Positions 21,446-35,500 of a DNA stretch of 64,000 bases are shown here, one piece after another. A program made the translations under genes and the position numbers. This stretch comes from Schizochytrium sp. TIO01 (lineage: Eukaryota > Sar > Bigyra > Thraustochytrida > Thraustochytriidae). How positions within the stretch are numbered: the first letter of the stretch is position 1; every line of letters begins with the position of its first letter. The notes beneath the pieces were generated by a model. That model saw only the letters and a program-made list of their open reading frames with translations. It was not told the DNA's origin and did not search any database. The DNA lies in NCBI GenBank assembly GCA_004764695.1, contig SMSO01000008.1:409001-473000 (forward strand). Direction: 5' to 3'.

Positions 21446-24400
21446 GGAAGAGGCCGCGACAGTGGCTTCGAGGAGGCTAAATGTCTCTGGCATTTCGACC
21501 GAATTGTGAAAGCTCGCTGCTCTATCCTTTGCTTTGCTATGCTTTGCTTTGCTTTGCTTTTCGGAGAGTCCTGTTTCTAAAGGGCGATTTTAGAAGGATC
21601 AACTTTGGAGTGTAAAGGGCATTGATTGATACACTCAATGTACACCAACTGCATTGCACCTCCATTGGTGATCAAGGTTATTGATCGATTGATGAAAGCA
21701 CGCGATACAGGTTGAATGAAGCAGAAGCACTCGAACGTGAGGTGACGCCAGGTGCCGCGGCGAAGAAGCTAGCGGCTGCGTTTGCAAAGAACTTGGAAAT
21801 GGTCCGCTGAGGTGGAAACTCTTGAACACTGCCGTCGAAAAGGTGGAAACGAAGGTGAACGAAGTTATCGTTGAAGAGTGTGAGTAGGCTTGAGCAAGAA
21901 CTGCTCGCTCGCCAAAGCGCAGCGGCTCTTGTGCGGCGACGACGGTGGCGAGCCGTGCACAGCCAATGCCAAAAGCGAGTGGCATCTCCTTTAGAGAAAC
22001 CCACGCACCAAGCCTGCCCAGCCACCACACCGCGAGACGATGCTTTGTCCTTAAGACCGCGCTGCCGCAGAATATATGACAAACACATTCGCATTCAATT
22101 CATTGCGTGCTGCCAAAGAATTCTCACGGACCCGGGATTTCTGTGGTTAAGTCGACCTGTCTCAAAGACCAAAGGTGTGTGATTGGTTGTAGTTCGGAGC
22201 TCTCGAGTGAGAAGAACCTGAGACTTGGCAGCGTAGCTTAAGCCCGTGCTGCTTGCGACGGGCGTACACAAGGCGAGCGAACTAAGACACGCTGCTGCGA
22301 CGGGGTCCACAGAGGACCGACTCTTCTGAAAGAAAGAAAGCTTGCTTCCGCTAGACCTATCCAGACACTGCTTCAGAATCTGTCTGACTGTCTGTACTTT
22401 GTAAGGCTTTGTTGACTGCTGATTATGGGGAGTAACCCCTCACTCACTCACTCACTCACTCACTCACTCACTCGCTCGCTCAGGTCTAAGAGGAAAGGCA
22501 CTATGGGGCACACAAGCGCCCGTGAAACCTTGGAGAGGCGTTGGCGAAGAGTTTAGGCGCCGCCATAGCGCCGGTGCGTAAGAGTGGCAGACCTCGAAGT
22601 TTGACCCAGATCCGTTCGCGCAGTGGCTAGGCCCCGGCTTTGCGCAAAACTACCAAGTGCACTTGTGGCAGGCTTACAGCTGCTGCTGCTGCTGCTTGCT
22701 TGCTTGCTTGCTTCCTTCTAGCTAGCGAAATGCAGAAGATGGCAGACTTAGAGGTAGCTCAGGTGCATGCTCAAACGAAAGAGGATTGTTGGCGAAAGAG
22801 TTGGTAGCCGCCGCAAGTGCCACAAGGTCAACCAGCGACGCTCGTAGCACCTCTTACCCTGCTCAACGCAAACACGAACAAATGAAGAAGGCCCGTCACC
22901 GCATAGCTTACATAGCTTTCAGCTTGCTCTAAAGCACTCCATAGAGAGCTCTTTCTTTCTGTTCTTTCTGGTAATGATGAAATCGGAAGTTGGCTGCTCG
23001 TATGTATGATGATGTGTGATGCAATGTGGGCTTCGCCCAGAATTTACTTACATTGATTGGCAAGCAAATAGACTTGAAGGGGATCTGTGCTAGGTAACCT
23101 GCTAGTGTTGTGTGCGAGCAATCTACGGTGAGGGAAGATGGAGTAGGACAATGACACACTGCAATGACCGGGGTTTTGCAAGTTTTAGTGCTAACCAGGC
23201 TATATTAAGTATAGCAATTGTATAGATAGGCTAGTTTCTTCTTCAGGGCTCAATGCAGATATCAGCATTCACAGACCACTACTGCAAACTCCTGTCAATC
23301 TCTTTTCTCTAAGTAAGACTCTGGTCAAAGTTAATCACTCATGGTTCACTGTCTGGACGCACTAGAAATATAATACTATTTCATACCGCCAAATGAAACG
23401 GAATCAAGACTACTATTACATAAAAATTATATTTATTTATTTTTATAAAGGTAGAATGCAAGGTATGTTTCATTTCCTCAAAAGGTCTGTCTAATGAAAC
23501 GTTGTAATATCTTGTCCTATTGAAATGTATCATGCGTTTCCTCTTTAAATAGAAAATCTCTGTCTACCTCATACACTAACAATAGTACTACCAAAGCTAA
23601 AAAAGCTTACAGGCTTAGGAGCACAAGGAAACTCTAGCTATATACTTTTCAACTTATGCTGTAACAGATTTTTGCTTTGTTTTGTTTTTTAAAGAGAGCT
23701 CAAATACAATGACAATGGGATTTGTGCAAGTCTGTCTAGCTTAGAGGAAGGTTTAATGATATGTGTTCTCGCTCATTCGCTAGAGTTACGGCTCGTGAGA
23801 TAAAGATCATGAGGTAAATACTGGCAAAATAACAAACGACAATCACACGTTATAGAAGCTTCTCTTATTTAGTTGATGTGATGTAACAGAAGCAAAACCA
23901 CTTACATTACTTGCCATATCGCTTGCATCATAGCATCAACTAAACTAGTATTTGTTTCAATGAATGAAACCTTCACTCAGTCGCATGAGTGGAAAGAATG
24001 CAACCTCACACAGTGATAGCAGTCAAATGTAAAGCATTTGTTGTTGGACTTTTTACGTCAAGGGAGCTAAAATTTATGGCTGGACCATTGATATATTCAT
24101 TAGATTATTGCAAATGAACTCGTGTAGCGAAGCGATGAGAGGTAGTTTGTCTGACAAGAGAGCGAATTATGGTAAGTGCTGGACCAGGTCCTGTCGAAGA
24201 AGCCTAGAAGGAGAAGAATGATGTTAAGCATATTGAGGCTCTGTATACAGATAGTTTGAGTGAGTAGTGTTAGACAAAAGTGATATCACGTCCGGTGAGC
24301 TACACCAGGATTTGGTTTGACCATTGTAGATATTCAGTGAACAAATACCTTTACCGATAGTACAGAGCAATCCATATAAATTAGGAAAAGACTTGCACAC

Positions 24401-26384
24401 CCGCAGTGACAAGTTTAAAACATGGAAAATCTTTTGTTTCATGGAAGAATTCATGAAAGGACAAGGTTCCGTTCCTCTTTCAAAACAAAAAGATAGGCAA
24501 GATTGTAGACGCACACTGTTGTACACTTCAAAACAGCAAGCAATATTTCCACGTGATCTTTTAGCCGTAACATCTTCAATTTGGATAAAACGCTACATAG
24601 TACATCATGAAAATGATCGTTATCTTTGATAAATGGCATTTTTCTTGATCCTATGCATCAGCTATGCGAATTGTAATATAAATCCTCAAACAAAATTAGT
24701 CTGACCTAGTCATACTTTCGCAGCTTTTTGCAATAAACATGTGTATATCTTTCATTTTATCCAAATAAAGCTTCTACAACTACTCAACATACTACAATCA
24801 TGCTCTCGACAGATTGTGGCATCATGTTATTCTTGCAAGCGATGTGATAAGATTATCACTTGCTTCGAGCAACTACTAACCCCCTAACGTGATAAGAAGA
24901 AACAAACTATGTTGAATTTTGCTTTCGAGTTCACCTGCATCTAGGCTCCACTTGAGCTGGGCTACTTTTAATAGTAAAACAAACAAACCCCACACAGGTG
25001 GCTGTAATACTTCGTTCGACTCACACAACCTCACAATCTAGCAAACCGATCTCTGCTTAAGCCCATATCACAAACATGCTCGATAAACTCCTTTAAGTCA
25101 ACCAAATAACCAATTAACCAACCAACGCCTTACAAAATAAATGCTGTAGGTTTTCGACCTATTTAATTACATTTCGGATTCAGTGTCATTTTACGGTCTT
25201 AAAAGCGAATGAAAGAGAGATTTAACAGCATAAGAATTGCTCCCTAAAGTAGAATGGTTTAGCAAGCCAAAGACTTGCATTCGGAGTGGTTGATACTTCT
25301 TGCGCAAACTTACTTCAAAGTTCTTTGCCACAAAGGTTTCACCGTTGCTAGGCGTCGTAGAACTCCGTCTCTTACTACCAATTCCAGACGCAGTCCCTTG
25401 AGGGCTACCTGTATATGATAAACCTATCGTCAATACTGGGGTTTCATTACGCTGAATTAAAAACATAGCAAAAACGCTCCCGCGCTTACTTTGTCATATT
25501 AGCGTGACCAGAAAGTATGCATATCTACAAGAAGTCAATCCTTGCGAATATTTTCCATACTACCTCAGGATCTTCTATATCCAGAACAAACCCATTCATA
25601 AGCTCTGGTGTCCAGTTAATTGTATGGTAAATACTTAAACAAATTGCACCTTGCATTTTCAGCGTTTTCTGCATGATCAGCTTGTTCGAAAGAGGCCAAG
25701 GCTGTTTCTTTCAATGTTACACGAATTGGTGCTCCAAAGAGAGCACTTATCTCATAACGCTTCCCTACCACATCGGCAAGAGCAAGCGCCCCAGAAAGGC
25801 TAGATTCTAGGGAGATATGGCGCTCTGGGTTTTGAGGTTATTCATGCCCTTGGCTAGGCTTGGCGAGAAGTTGATTGTGACTGTACTGCTTCCTTTGGAC
25901 GAATGAAACATCATCGAGAGCTATGAAGCTAAAAGTACATGTGGTGGGTATAACCAGAAAAGGTCCCCTGTAAATCATTGTAGGGCGTTAAACTCCCAAA
26001 ACTGTTGCACACAGATACAAATGTGCGTGTAATCATGTGTGCCATACGTCTGATTATACAAGATTCTTTGTCGGGAAAGTGGTGCTATGAACTGTTGCAA
26101 CTCCACCTGAATTAATGAAACTTATTTATAGCTTTATATACGACAAATTAGTTTTCTTTTCGTGCTTCTTATATCATGGACATCACTCTGTCTTTGCATG
26201 ACTTTAAGTAGAAAGGAACACATGGCTATTTCTAATCATCAACGCCTGGTGTTTTCACTCAAGCCTCGAACTTCTTCTTAGCTGCTTTTGCACTTTATAC
26301 TCGTACATGCCCAACCCTAACTTATTTTAAATAAATCCTGATGACATGCATCTCTAACTTTGAGTAATATTCTATATATAACGG

Positions 26385-26775
26385 CTGCTGAGATCTAATA
26401 TCGAAAGAACTAGTAGACAAGACATTGCTAGAGTTACTGACGCCCTTTGTTGAGACATCATTTGTATAAGGCTTGCAATCAGAGCAGAACTTGACAACCA
26501 GACTTACATGGTTGAGAAGCTAAGAACCAAAAGTGTGACTACACATTTTCTAGAACCAAGAATGGTGCAACTTGAATTGATGGTTTAAAAAGTTGAAATA
26601 GCCCAACCCCGTCAATTATATTTAACGCAGTGCAAGAATGCCTAAGCCTCCTAACTACTACACGATCCAGGCTGCCTTGGAATTCATTTCTAGGACAGCA
26701 GTTTGCGCACTATTGAAGTCGACCTTCTTGGACTCTTGCCTTCATCTTCATAATGAACCCCCAGCTGGCCAGACT
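26385..26775 (+). repeat. Unclassified dispersed repeat, copy A
   Basis: Begins near TGCTGAGATC and ends with CTTCATCTTCATAATGA. It shares AAAAGTGTGACTACACATT with copy D and several shorter blocks with copies B and C in the same order. No terminal inverted repeats, poly-A tail or coding domain was recognised. Confidence 0.7.
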
Positions 26776-28164
26776 TATCTTACAGCAATTGCACACTCGA
26801 CCCTTGGCTATATGTAACCGGAGCAACACCCATTTTTGATGAAATGGTCTGCAATTTGTTACACCGACTCTTGAACAATGAATCCAGCAGCATATATTAA
26901 TTAATATCTCAAGTTGTGGACAAGAATTTCTCGAACTTTGTAAATTGTAGAACAACATGCGTCATGCATTTATTATCTAATAACAAATAAAATATATAGT
27001 TACCCTTCTAGGTATGTGAGACCGCCGTGCAGTATGACTACAGACACAACTTTCTGAAATAGTATTTATTGAAGAACGATCTTTGGCACACTTGGTTCAA
27101 CGTCTAGGTGTATTTCACGATGCTTACTTGCGATTCCCTTTCTGCATCAACCCTTTGGAGATAGGGGAGCACAGCACTGCACTTTATCCTGCACTCCCTT
27201 GCTTTTATTGTGGCCTTCATCCATGTGCCAATATGAAAGTCTATTTTTCAAAGAGACCCAGTTAAATGATTTACAATGTGCTATATAATTACTTCTTAAA
27301 GAAGTAGCATCCCTTGAAATGTAGCAACTTAGCAACATTACCAGCACCATGTAATCCGTTTCAAACAGCGAATTTCAAATAAATTCATTTCTATGTATTC
27401 CTCTAAAACAATTGAGCAGCACTGGGTTTTACTCCTGATTCTCAAATTTCGACCTTGCGAGTGGGTTGGGTTGCTGAGCCAGCAATCAGAAATACAATAA
27501 GATGCGCTGCAACAAAAGCCCTCAATAATTCTAAGTAAGACCTGGGACAAAACCCCACAAACAGAAAAGGCAACTGCATTCAAAGAAGAAGTAGCAAATA
27601 TAATCGCGCAAAGTCTTCAAGTCTGCAAATAAACTAAATTAGGACCGATAATTGAGGATCTGCATAGAAGGAAAATTATCTTCTTGGAAAAACTATGAGT
27701 CAATGCTTTGTCTACCTTATTTCATGGTCCCTTCTAAAATTCAGCTCCAAGGTCACGGTTAGCATATCACTCGCTCATGAGCTAGATGTTTTCAGATATC
27801 TTAAAATACCACTCGTACTCAAGCCTGAGGAATTTATCTTTCTATTCAAGCTTGTGCATAACAGGACTTTGGAAAACCGAGGAGTGTGAGTAATTTTCGA
27901 GAAAAAGTGGGTTCGATGCTTACTATTTTGACAAGCTCTGCTATACAAGCTCGCACATTGCTGAGAGATGCATCCAACTAAGTAGAGATTGCCTATCGAG
28001 ACGGCAACACGAAGCTTGAAGAAGGTTTAACGCGGGCTTGGAAAGTGAAGACTTTAGAGATAACGATATATTCTCCTTGGAAGTAAACTGGGATATTTGA
28101 TCTGTATCTGTATTACTCACTACCGAAAAGCTTAGCCAAACCCTCTTCAACTATCAATTGAGTT

Positions 28165-28565
28165 GCTGAAATATTCAATCGAAGGAATCCGTAGACTAGA
28201 CATTACTAGAGTTCTTGAAGACTTATCATGGTATATCCTCGAGGAACTAGTAATTGCACAGGTTTAGAACTTGACAACGACTATCATGCTGTGCGAAACT
28301 CAAGAAGAAAAAACCTCGAAGGTGGACATACATATTCAATAGCATAGATATGGCGAAATCAAGATTAATGATTGAAGAAGCAAATAAGCCTAGCCTCTTT
28401 AATTATGCGCAATACAGATCAAGTCCGTCTTGGTCCCCTAATTATAACTAAACCAGCTGGTCCAAAGGATATAATATCGCTAATTGTATTAGCCACAGTT
28501 TACTAAGCCTTCTCCAAGCCTTTTGCCGTCATATTCATAGTCAGTCTCTAGCTGACCAGATCCAC
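28165..28565 (+). repeat. Unclassified dispersed repeat, copy B
   Basis: Same block order as the other copies: TTGCTGAAAT start, CTAGAGTTCTTGAAG, then ATTGAAGAAG, then TCATATTCATAGTCAGTC. Similarity to copy D may continue to about 28650. Confidence 0.7.
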
Positions 28566-29444
28566 TCCCGGCAGATATCACTATACTGATTCTAGTAAAC
28601 ATGTATGTACACTTTTGGTTCTTGAAGTGCTTGGTTTCACTGTCTCTCATTTTACTCATCGGCGAAATCAATCTTTCTTTAGAGTTGTACATAGATAATT
28701 CTAGCAGTGTCTTGTCCGCGTTCTCAAGTAGAGATTTCAAAACATATTTACCTAACCTTTTGCTCGAGAACTTAGATGAGTGGAATATATCTTTTTGTAA
28801 AATTAAACTTCAAGATTGCCGAATAACAGTACGAAGTGAACGTTTTCGAATCTTTAAAGTAGAATATGTCTTTCTTAGAAGACGTAGAACAGAGTGTAAG
28901 TACTTATTGAAGTGTCACAGCCACTTAGGGAACTACCGTGTCAAGAAACAATTCACGATTACTCTACATTAAACTTCACTCCAACTCCTTGGTTCATAGA
29001 GGAAGTCAGTTAGGCCCTACAGGAGGAATCGACTTCAATGTCCAAGCTTAGAGCACGGTAATATAGGCTCAAATAAGCTAAAAGGTATATGTATAGACAT
29101 GTAGTGAAATCCATATATCTAGACCAGATGTATACTTAAGACAAAACACCAAAATTCTAAGAACCTAAGAAAATAGTCTAATAAATTTAATATCCCGTTA
29201 AAATCTATTTATTGAATAAGCACCTCAGTAGGTTGGGAAAACACTGTAGAGAACTCCTAGTTGGAGTGTTCAAGCTTGCTTTCTCCTTCTTGATGTATTA
29301 AATTTCCACAATCTCCTCTTTCTTAAACCTCCCGCTGTCTAACAAATCATATTATAATACTAAGGCAGTACGAAGCAGCATTCTTGCAAAATATAATATA
29401 TTTAGTAAGTCGCCTACCTAGTAGTCGTCGTTTTCCAATTGCTG

Positions 29445-29855
29445 AGATCATCAATCGGAGGGCGATTTGGACAATATATTATCATAGTTCTTAGCACACT
29501 ATTATGAGTCTTGAACTATTTGAAACTGTAAACGGTATAACTAGAGTATGAGATACAAAGGTGCGAGGCCAAGGTAATGAAAAATCACTCCGTAATCAAG
29601 TAAATATATATCTGGTTTAGCAATTGAAGAAATAATTAAACCTAAATCCTTGAGTTATGCAGAATACTGATCAAACTGATCAAATTTTTGCCTTTGTCGC
29701 ATAATTACAATCGAATCAGTCAATCTTGGTGCTTATCGTCAAGGTTAGAAGGTTGCGAACTCTATAAACCTAAGTATACGATGCCTTCTCAAGTCTTTAT
29801 AAATCATTTCAAGCGTCTGACCTTCATCTTCCAGTCAGCCTCCGTTTGATGAGGA
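29445..29855 (+). repeat. Unclassified dispersed repeat, copy C
   Basis: The most diverged copy. It starts TTGCTGAGATCATCAATCG, contains AATTGAAGAAATAATTAAAC matching copy B in position, and ends CCTTCATCTTCCAGTCAGCC. Confidence 0.6.
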
Positions 29856-32091
29856 AGCGAGTGATTCTCTTAGCTCTCACGCTTGAAAGTGCACCTTTGC
29901 TTGGCTTGCTTACGATTGCAATTTAGCTTGAGGCGATCACCAAGAGATAGCGTGGGTGGAGAGATGAAGGGGAAAAAAGTTAGATTTAACATTCACTTAC
30001 TGCTGACAAAGTCCATTGTCCACTGACTTGTTCAGGAAAATCTTTGCATAGCCTGTCCTGTTTTATGAAAAATGCTCAAGGTTAATTTTCGCACTTAGTA
30101 GAAAAAAGAATTCCGGAAACACAGCTAAGGACTGACTCAAATAGAATTCCCCCAATGGCAGTCACTGCGTACCAATCTCTAGGTCTCGATCACACTCTAT
30201 TACTATTAAAGTAATATACCGCTAACTTTCTAATCTCACATAACCTAACCTAACCTCTTCTGTTCGATATCACACATTCATACTGTCTGTATCCAGATTC
30301 AAAACCCCAATAAGTTAAATAGAATTATCCTTCTCTATCTCCTGAGCTCGCCATTCTTATCAGACTACCTCTGCATGCTCCACTACACAAGCTAGTCTGC
30401 AATGATTATCAATACAACGCGGTTACTCAATTCATCATGAGCATTATCATCATTACCTGAAAACTTCGCATATTGAAATAATCCTATAAAAACGATCACA
30501 TTTACCGATGCTTATTCAAGTCAGAGCATTGACAGCAACGGCTTCTAACAATTCGTGCCTCAAAAGGACTGGACAAGATAAATAGAGGATGGCTGGAATT
30601 GAGCTTAAATCCAAGACACGCATCTAAACAATGAGTGGCTGGTCCCTTGGTCATACCTATTAGCATCTCGCTCACATAAAATGTCGGTGCATAGATTGTA
30701 AAATTGAGAAACTAAAGACTGACTACCTGTGACAAAAGATCCATGCACGCCGTGCGCAAATGCCCCAAGGCAAGCAGTTACTGTTTATGTCATGGGTCCA
30801 TTCAATGTATACACACTGCTACAGGAAGTCAAATATACAATCTCTTGCCGCGATTTATACTCACATTTGCTTATGTCTACTTCAAGAGATCGGCAGAAGA
30901 TGCTGATCGATAAATTTCGCAAGGTCTGGTTAAAACCCAAATCCCCATATTACAATCCGTACTGACGGAGCAATATATTTTAAAGGAGGACCACCTTCAT
31001 CACAAATAAGATCTTCAATAGACACATCAGTCTTTGGCACCACATGCACATGCGGCTAACCCAGCAGAAGAAAATAATCTGGTCATTGTGAATGGTCTTC
31101 GTTCTCATTTGAAAATTGCTTCGTTAGGAAGAAAGAACTGGCTATTTTGTTTATCCCATGCTGTGCATATGAGAAACTGCACGACTTCAAGCCGAGACAT
31201 ATTATCCCTATAGAGTGACCAATTGGGATAGCGTCAGATTCTAGTAGTTTTCATATTTTCGGGCCACCGTGTGTATACAAGAAATTTCCAGCTCCCCCCA
31301 TACTATGAAATAGAGGCGGTCTAGGATACTTTTTAGGATATGGAAGTAAGCAATCATACTCATGGCATACTCATGGAAACTTCCACAAAAACATAAAATT
31401 GTTCAGTCCCCAGAAGTCATTGTGTACGATGACGCAAATACTGAGAATATCCACAACAGAACTGTAACTCCCAACCTAGATATAGAGATTGAAATTGTCT
31501 GAATGCAAAACCTTCGAGAGAGGAATAGCATACCCTGATACGAAAATAGTATTAAGCGACCGTTTGTCAATCAAAACATTTTGGAAAGGATGAGCTGCTC
31601 ACCTGGTGATCGTGTTCTTCCAACTTTGATTTCTAAGTTGAAAACCAAAATACACTTTATTTATGCCTACATAGAATATACGCCTTTCCATTTCCAGCGC
31701 TCTGAGTTCTTTTCTTGGAAAGTTTCCCGACACCAAAGAGAAACCTTATACTCGATCTGGTACGAAAATAAGCCCGATCAAACTACCCTGTTACAAACTT
31801 CTTATATGAAAACCTTTGATCCGTCCGTAGCTTTCTTGCTGAAGGCAATCATAGCACATGCTTCATCACTAGAAGGGCCAACCCTAAGCCTACATGCTTC
31901 GTTTTGGGCATCGCTAAACCGTCATACAATACAACAAACGTGAGGTTTTTGTATTTATTACTTTGTGTAAAATATCTCAAAGATATTGCTAGATAATTAG
32001 ACACTTTACAAGTTCTTTCTAAGTTTCTATGAATCATCGAAACATCTTAAAGCGGAGGTTTGTGGAGGTAGAATGTCTACGCGGATAGAAA

Positions 32092-32500
32092 TTTTCTGCT
32101 GAGATCTTCAAACGAAGGAAATACTGGACAAGGCATTGCCAGAGTTCTTGGAGTCCCTTTCTAAAGACCTCGTCAACGTAAAGCTTTCAATAGAGCAGAA
32201 TTAGGCAGCCAAACTTTGTGACTGTTAAAGTCAAGAATCAAAAGTGTGACTACACATTAGCTAGATCCAAGTATGGTGTAACTTGAACTGCCCGTTGAAG
32301 CTGTTGAATTAACTCTACCCCGTGAGGTATCTCTGATGCAGCTCAAGAATGTCTTAGCCCCCTAATTGCTACATGACTCAGTCTGCTCTGGAATTTATTA
32401 CCAGAACAACAATTCGCCAACTCATATTATCAAACCTCTTGAAACCTTCATCAAGACTTTTGCCTTCATCTTCATAGTCAACCTCCAGCGGATCATATTC
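32092..32500 (+). repeat. Unclassified dispersed repeat, copy D
   Basis: Starts TCTGCTGAGATCTTCAAACG and ends CCTTCATCTTCATAGTCAAC. It shares the longest exact block with copy A near 32245 and the middle and end blocks with copy B. Confidence 0.7.
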
Positions 32501-35500
32501 ATCTTTCAGGATTGTCTGAGATATGAAAGTCATGCACTTTATGGCCGGGAGAAAACTTGAAAAGACGTTCTAGGATTGTTCTTCTACAACTAGTAATATA
32601 CTAACTTAAGGAGTGATTTATATTGTAGACTGAGGAAGATAGCATTCTTATTCAATAGAACTGATTACATTTTGACATTTCTCAACCATAACTTAAAGCT
32701 TTTTATTTATTTTGATGTCTTGTTACAGGTCTTTGCACTCTCGAAGTGTTTGGTCTCTCAACTGTGTAACTTTTGTAACAGTTCTACTCTAATACAATTC
32801 TTCGTACTTCAGGATTTCGAAGGTACACCAAAACCTTGAGTAATATATATAGTCTATTCCACCATCAATTGATTGATCTATCAGGTCTGCTTAAATAATT
32901 TTCTTTAAATTTGTACACTGGCTATTATTGCACAACGGACCATACCCGGCCTATTACTTTGGCTTTCCCTATAAGCTAACTTACAGCTAAATACAAAAAA
33001 AATCTTTGTTGCTGTCATTAAATGATCGCCTTCATTATTCCATATTGCCAGGTGGTTAGACCTAATTGATGCATAGAGTTGCCACAATACAGTTTAGAGA
33101 GTAGCATCCGGTATTAACACGTCACGCTCTCAAGAACAACATTGAACAGTTTCTGAAATGATAGGAAGTCAATAATGCAATCATGTGATATCTTGGCGAG
33201 CTGCATAGAAAGTGCTTCACGACCCAGACGTATTAAAAGTAGGAAGAAAACTTGCTGTCACTCAAACCTGAACTAAGAAGCACGCAATGCTTCAGGGACA
33301 TGTCATGGGTATCGCATCACCATATCATGTGGCTTATGACCTAGCTGTAGTAGTAAAATTTAATAGTAAACAGGTGCATGTTGCCATTTGTCTGCTGAAT
33401 GCACCTTGTATACACACATTTTAAATGGAGTAAACGAAATGCCACTTACCACAGGAGGCCCATTTTGCTTAATATACGCAAAGAATCCAACCCGTCTATA
33501 TTTACCTGACGCCCTTTGTTGTATAAAAGTCCTTGGAGAACCTGTACGCAAGTCTATCAGCACTACAGTGCATATTTCGTGTAGAAGGAGGGGTAGCTGA
33601 CCTGACCAATCTACAGGATGGGAGCCATAGTTCATAAGCTTCAGAAAAGTCCATCAATGTCTTCACGCCAATAGTGGAAGTACTGGCTACTCGTCTTGCT
33701 TTAAAATCTGCAGAGAACACGCTTTCCTTGTTTTGGTTGAATACCTTCTGTAATCAACGTCTCGTAAATATATGCCTTAGATACAGAACCTTTTGGTGGA
33801 TATGTGAGGTCGTCATATCAAGTTGTTCCAGGTTAGCCGTACTCCTTGGGGCAAATTAAGCTTTGTTGGGTGCAATGTACGAATAAGATTACTCGCTCCT
33901 CGCTAGAGATTCCAGTCAGTCAAACGGAGGAGAAACGATTCTTCATAAACTACTGATATTCACTAAGCAAGGTGTCAATGTCACTTTGGCAAGTGCAACA
34001 TAAACTGTGTTCTGTAGGTTTGGATTTGTACCCTTTTCTTGAACAGCAGCGAGGATTCCAGGGTATGTCTTGTCGGACAACATAATGCGCTTGAGTAGAT
34101 CATTTGTGCGAATATTGCGCACGGCAAAATAGGAAACATTGCCTAGCTGAAGTTTGCAAGAATCATTTGTCACAAGGTGGCAAGTCTGACAGAGACATCC
34201 GGCTACTTGGTGAATCCTTACGTTCTTAGAGAACCGCAAATACCTTGGCATTTTAGGTACTGTCTACTCTGGTGGGATCCTTATTTAGATGAGATGAATA
34301 AATTTAGCTTGGACGAATGAAAATCCGCTGCCTAAGTCTCACATCAAAATGTCGAAAGTTGCCACACCTAACAATTCTCGGGTTGGGTGTATCGGATTAA
34401 GAAAGCGGCCAAATCTGTACAGGGAGGTTCCGGGATTGCTGTGAAAAGAAAGTTTCATTGGAAGCTTATCGCCTCGCTACAGGAGACAGTTTAACCCGGG
34501 GTAGCATTAGAACAACTCTTCTTGAGAGCTCCTAAAGAACAGGTCAAAGGGCCACCTGGCGTAGGATCTAAGTTTAGCTTAGCTGACTCAAAACTGTGAA
34601 CGAGGCGTACTATGAAAGTATACTGCTGGCAAACTTTAAACAATGTATAGTGTTGGGCGCGACTATTTAAGTTTCTCGTACACATTTGCAAACCAACATA
34701 TCTGATTAGAATAAAGGAGCTGCTATCTCACACCCTCTCTATTTTTTCATATGAAAGAGAGGATTAGCATGATGAGTTCAAAAACTGGTCATTGCAGGCT
34801 TCTCCCAACCTGTTAAATTAACCGATATTTAATTTTCCAGGTTCCTCGTAGGGGTTCCTTCATGGCCGGGATGGTGGTGCTGAGGCAAGGATAGAATTAG
34901 CGATGTAAATAAAAGCTGTGACAGAAACGTTATCGCAAATAGCTTGAACGATACTTCATCCTTCAATCGGCAAAGCATTGCTGCCCTCTAGAGATTTTAA
35001 ACAAATTTAGCGTCGTCAGTGTACTCAAGAGGTAGGCATGTCTTGCGCAAAGTCTTGGACGATCTCGGGAGACAAAGAAGCCGTTACCCGCTCCATGAAA
35101 TGCCATCATGATGAATCTCCGCGCACACATCAACACAGAAGGTAAATCTTCAGAACAGAAGGCCAGGTTTTACTTGAAGTGAGCATCCAAAGCTTTAGAT
35201 GCCACTATACTCGAGGTTGGCATTTAGACAGTCAGATTGAAGATAATTAACTAACAGCATTCGACACTATCGGTTGATTATAGATGATAATCTCTGTATT
35301 GGTCAAGTACTTCACTCTGGCGATGTTAGTTGATAGAAACAATCTTCTCGCAATGGGCTTCTTCTCTGCTGCGTTTTCCTCTTCCCAGGTAAATTAAAAG
35401 TGAGTAGTCCCTTGGAGAACTGCTCATTACTTTTGGCCACTGCTTGCAAGCGTTCAGTTCTGCCCTAAAACAACTCTCCGTAGCCTCGTCTATCTGGTAT

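Larger units (their letters stand above)
14801..22730. other. Microsatellite-rich spacer, no supported gene
   Basis: Dense simple repeats: GAGT at 16091-16144, AAAAG at 16341-16402, TTTC at 16555-16640, GAAT at 16931-17000, AAG-type at 17153-17185, TA at 17781-17818, ACTA at 18506-18545, ATGT/ATGG at 18803-18860, CTAG then CTG at 19661-19692, TTTTC/TTTCC at 20725-20815, GATC at 20862-20892, TTGC at 21372-21445 and CACT at 22440-22473. GC-rich patches at 18570-18770 and 20890-21060 give frames in several phases but no recognisable protein. Confidence 0.6.

Noticed and set aside
30240-30256. AACCT repeated three times, telomere-like
   Set aside because: Only three units in AT-rich sequence; too short to call an interstitial telomere.
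25300-33600. Weak similarity between minus-strand peptides near 25400 and 33550 (T-G-S-P and S-G-K/S-K-R-R)
   Set aside because: The nucleotide match is short and patchy; not enough to claim a second repeat family or a shared gene relic.
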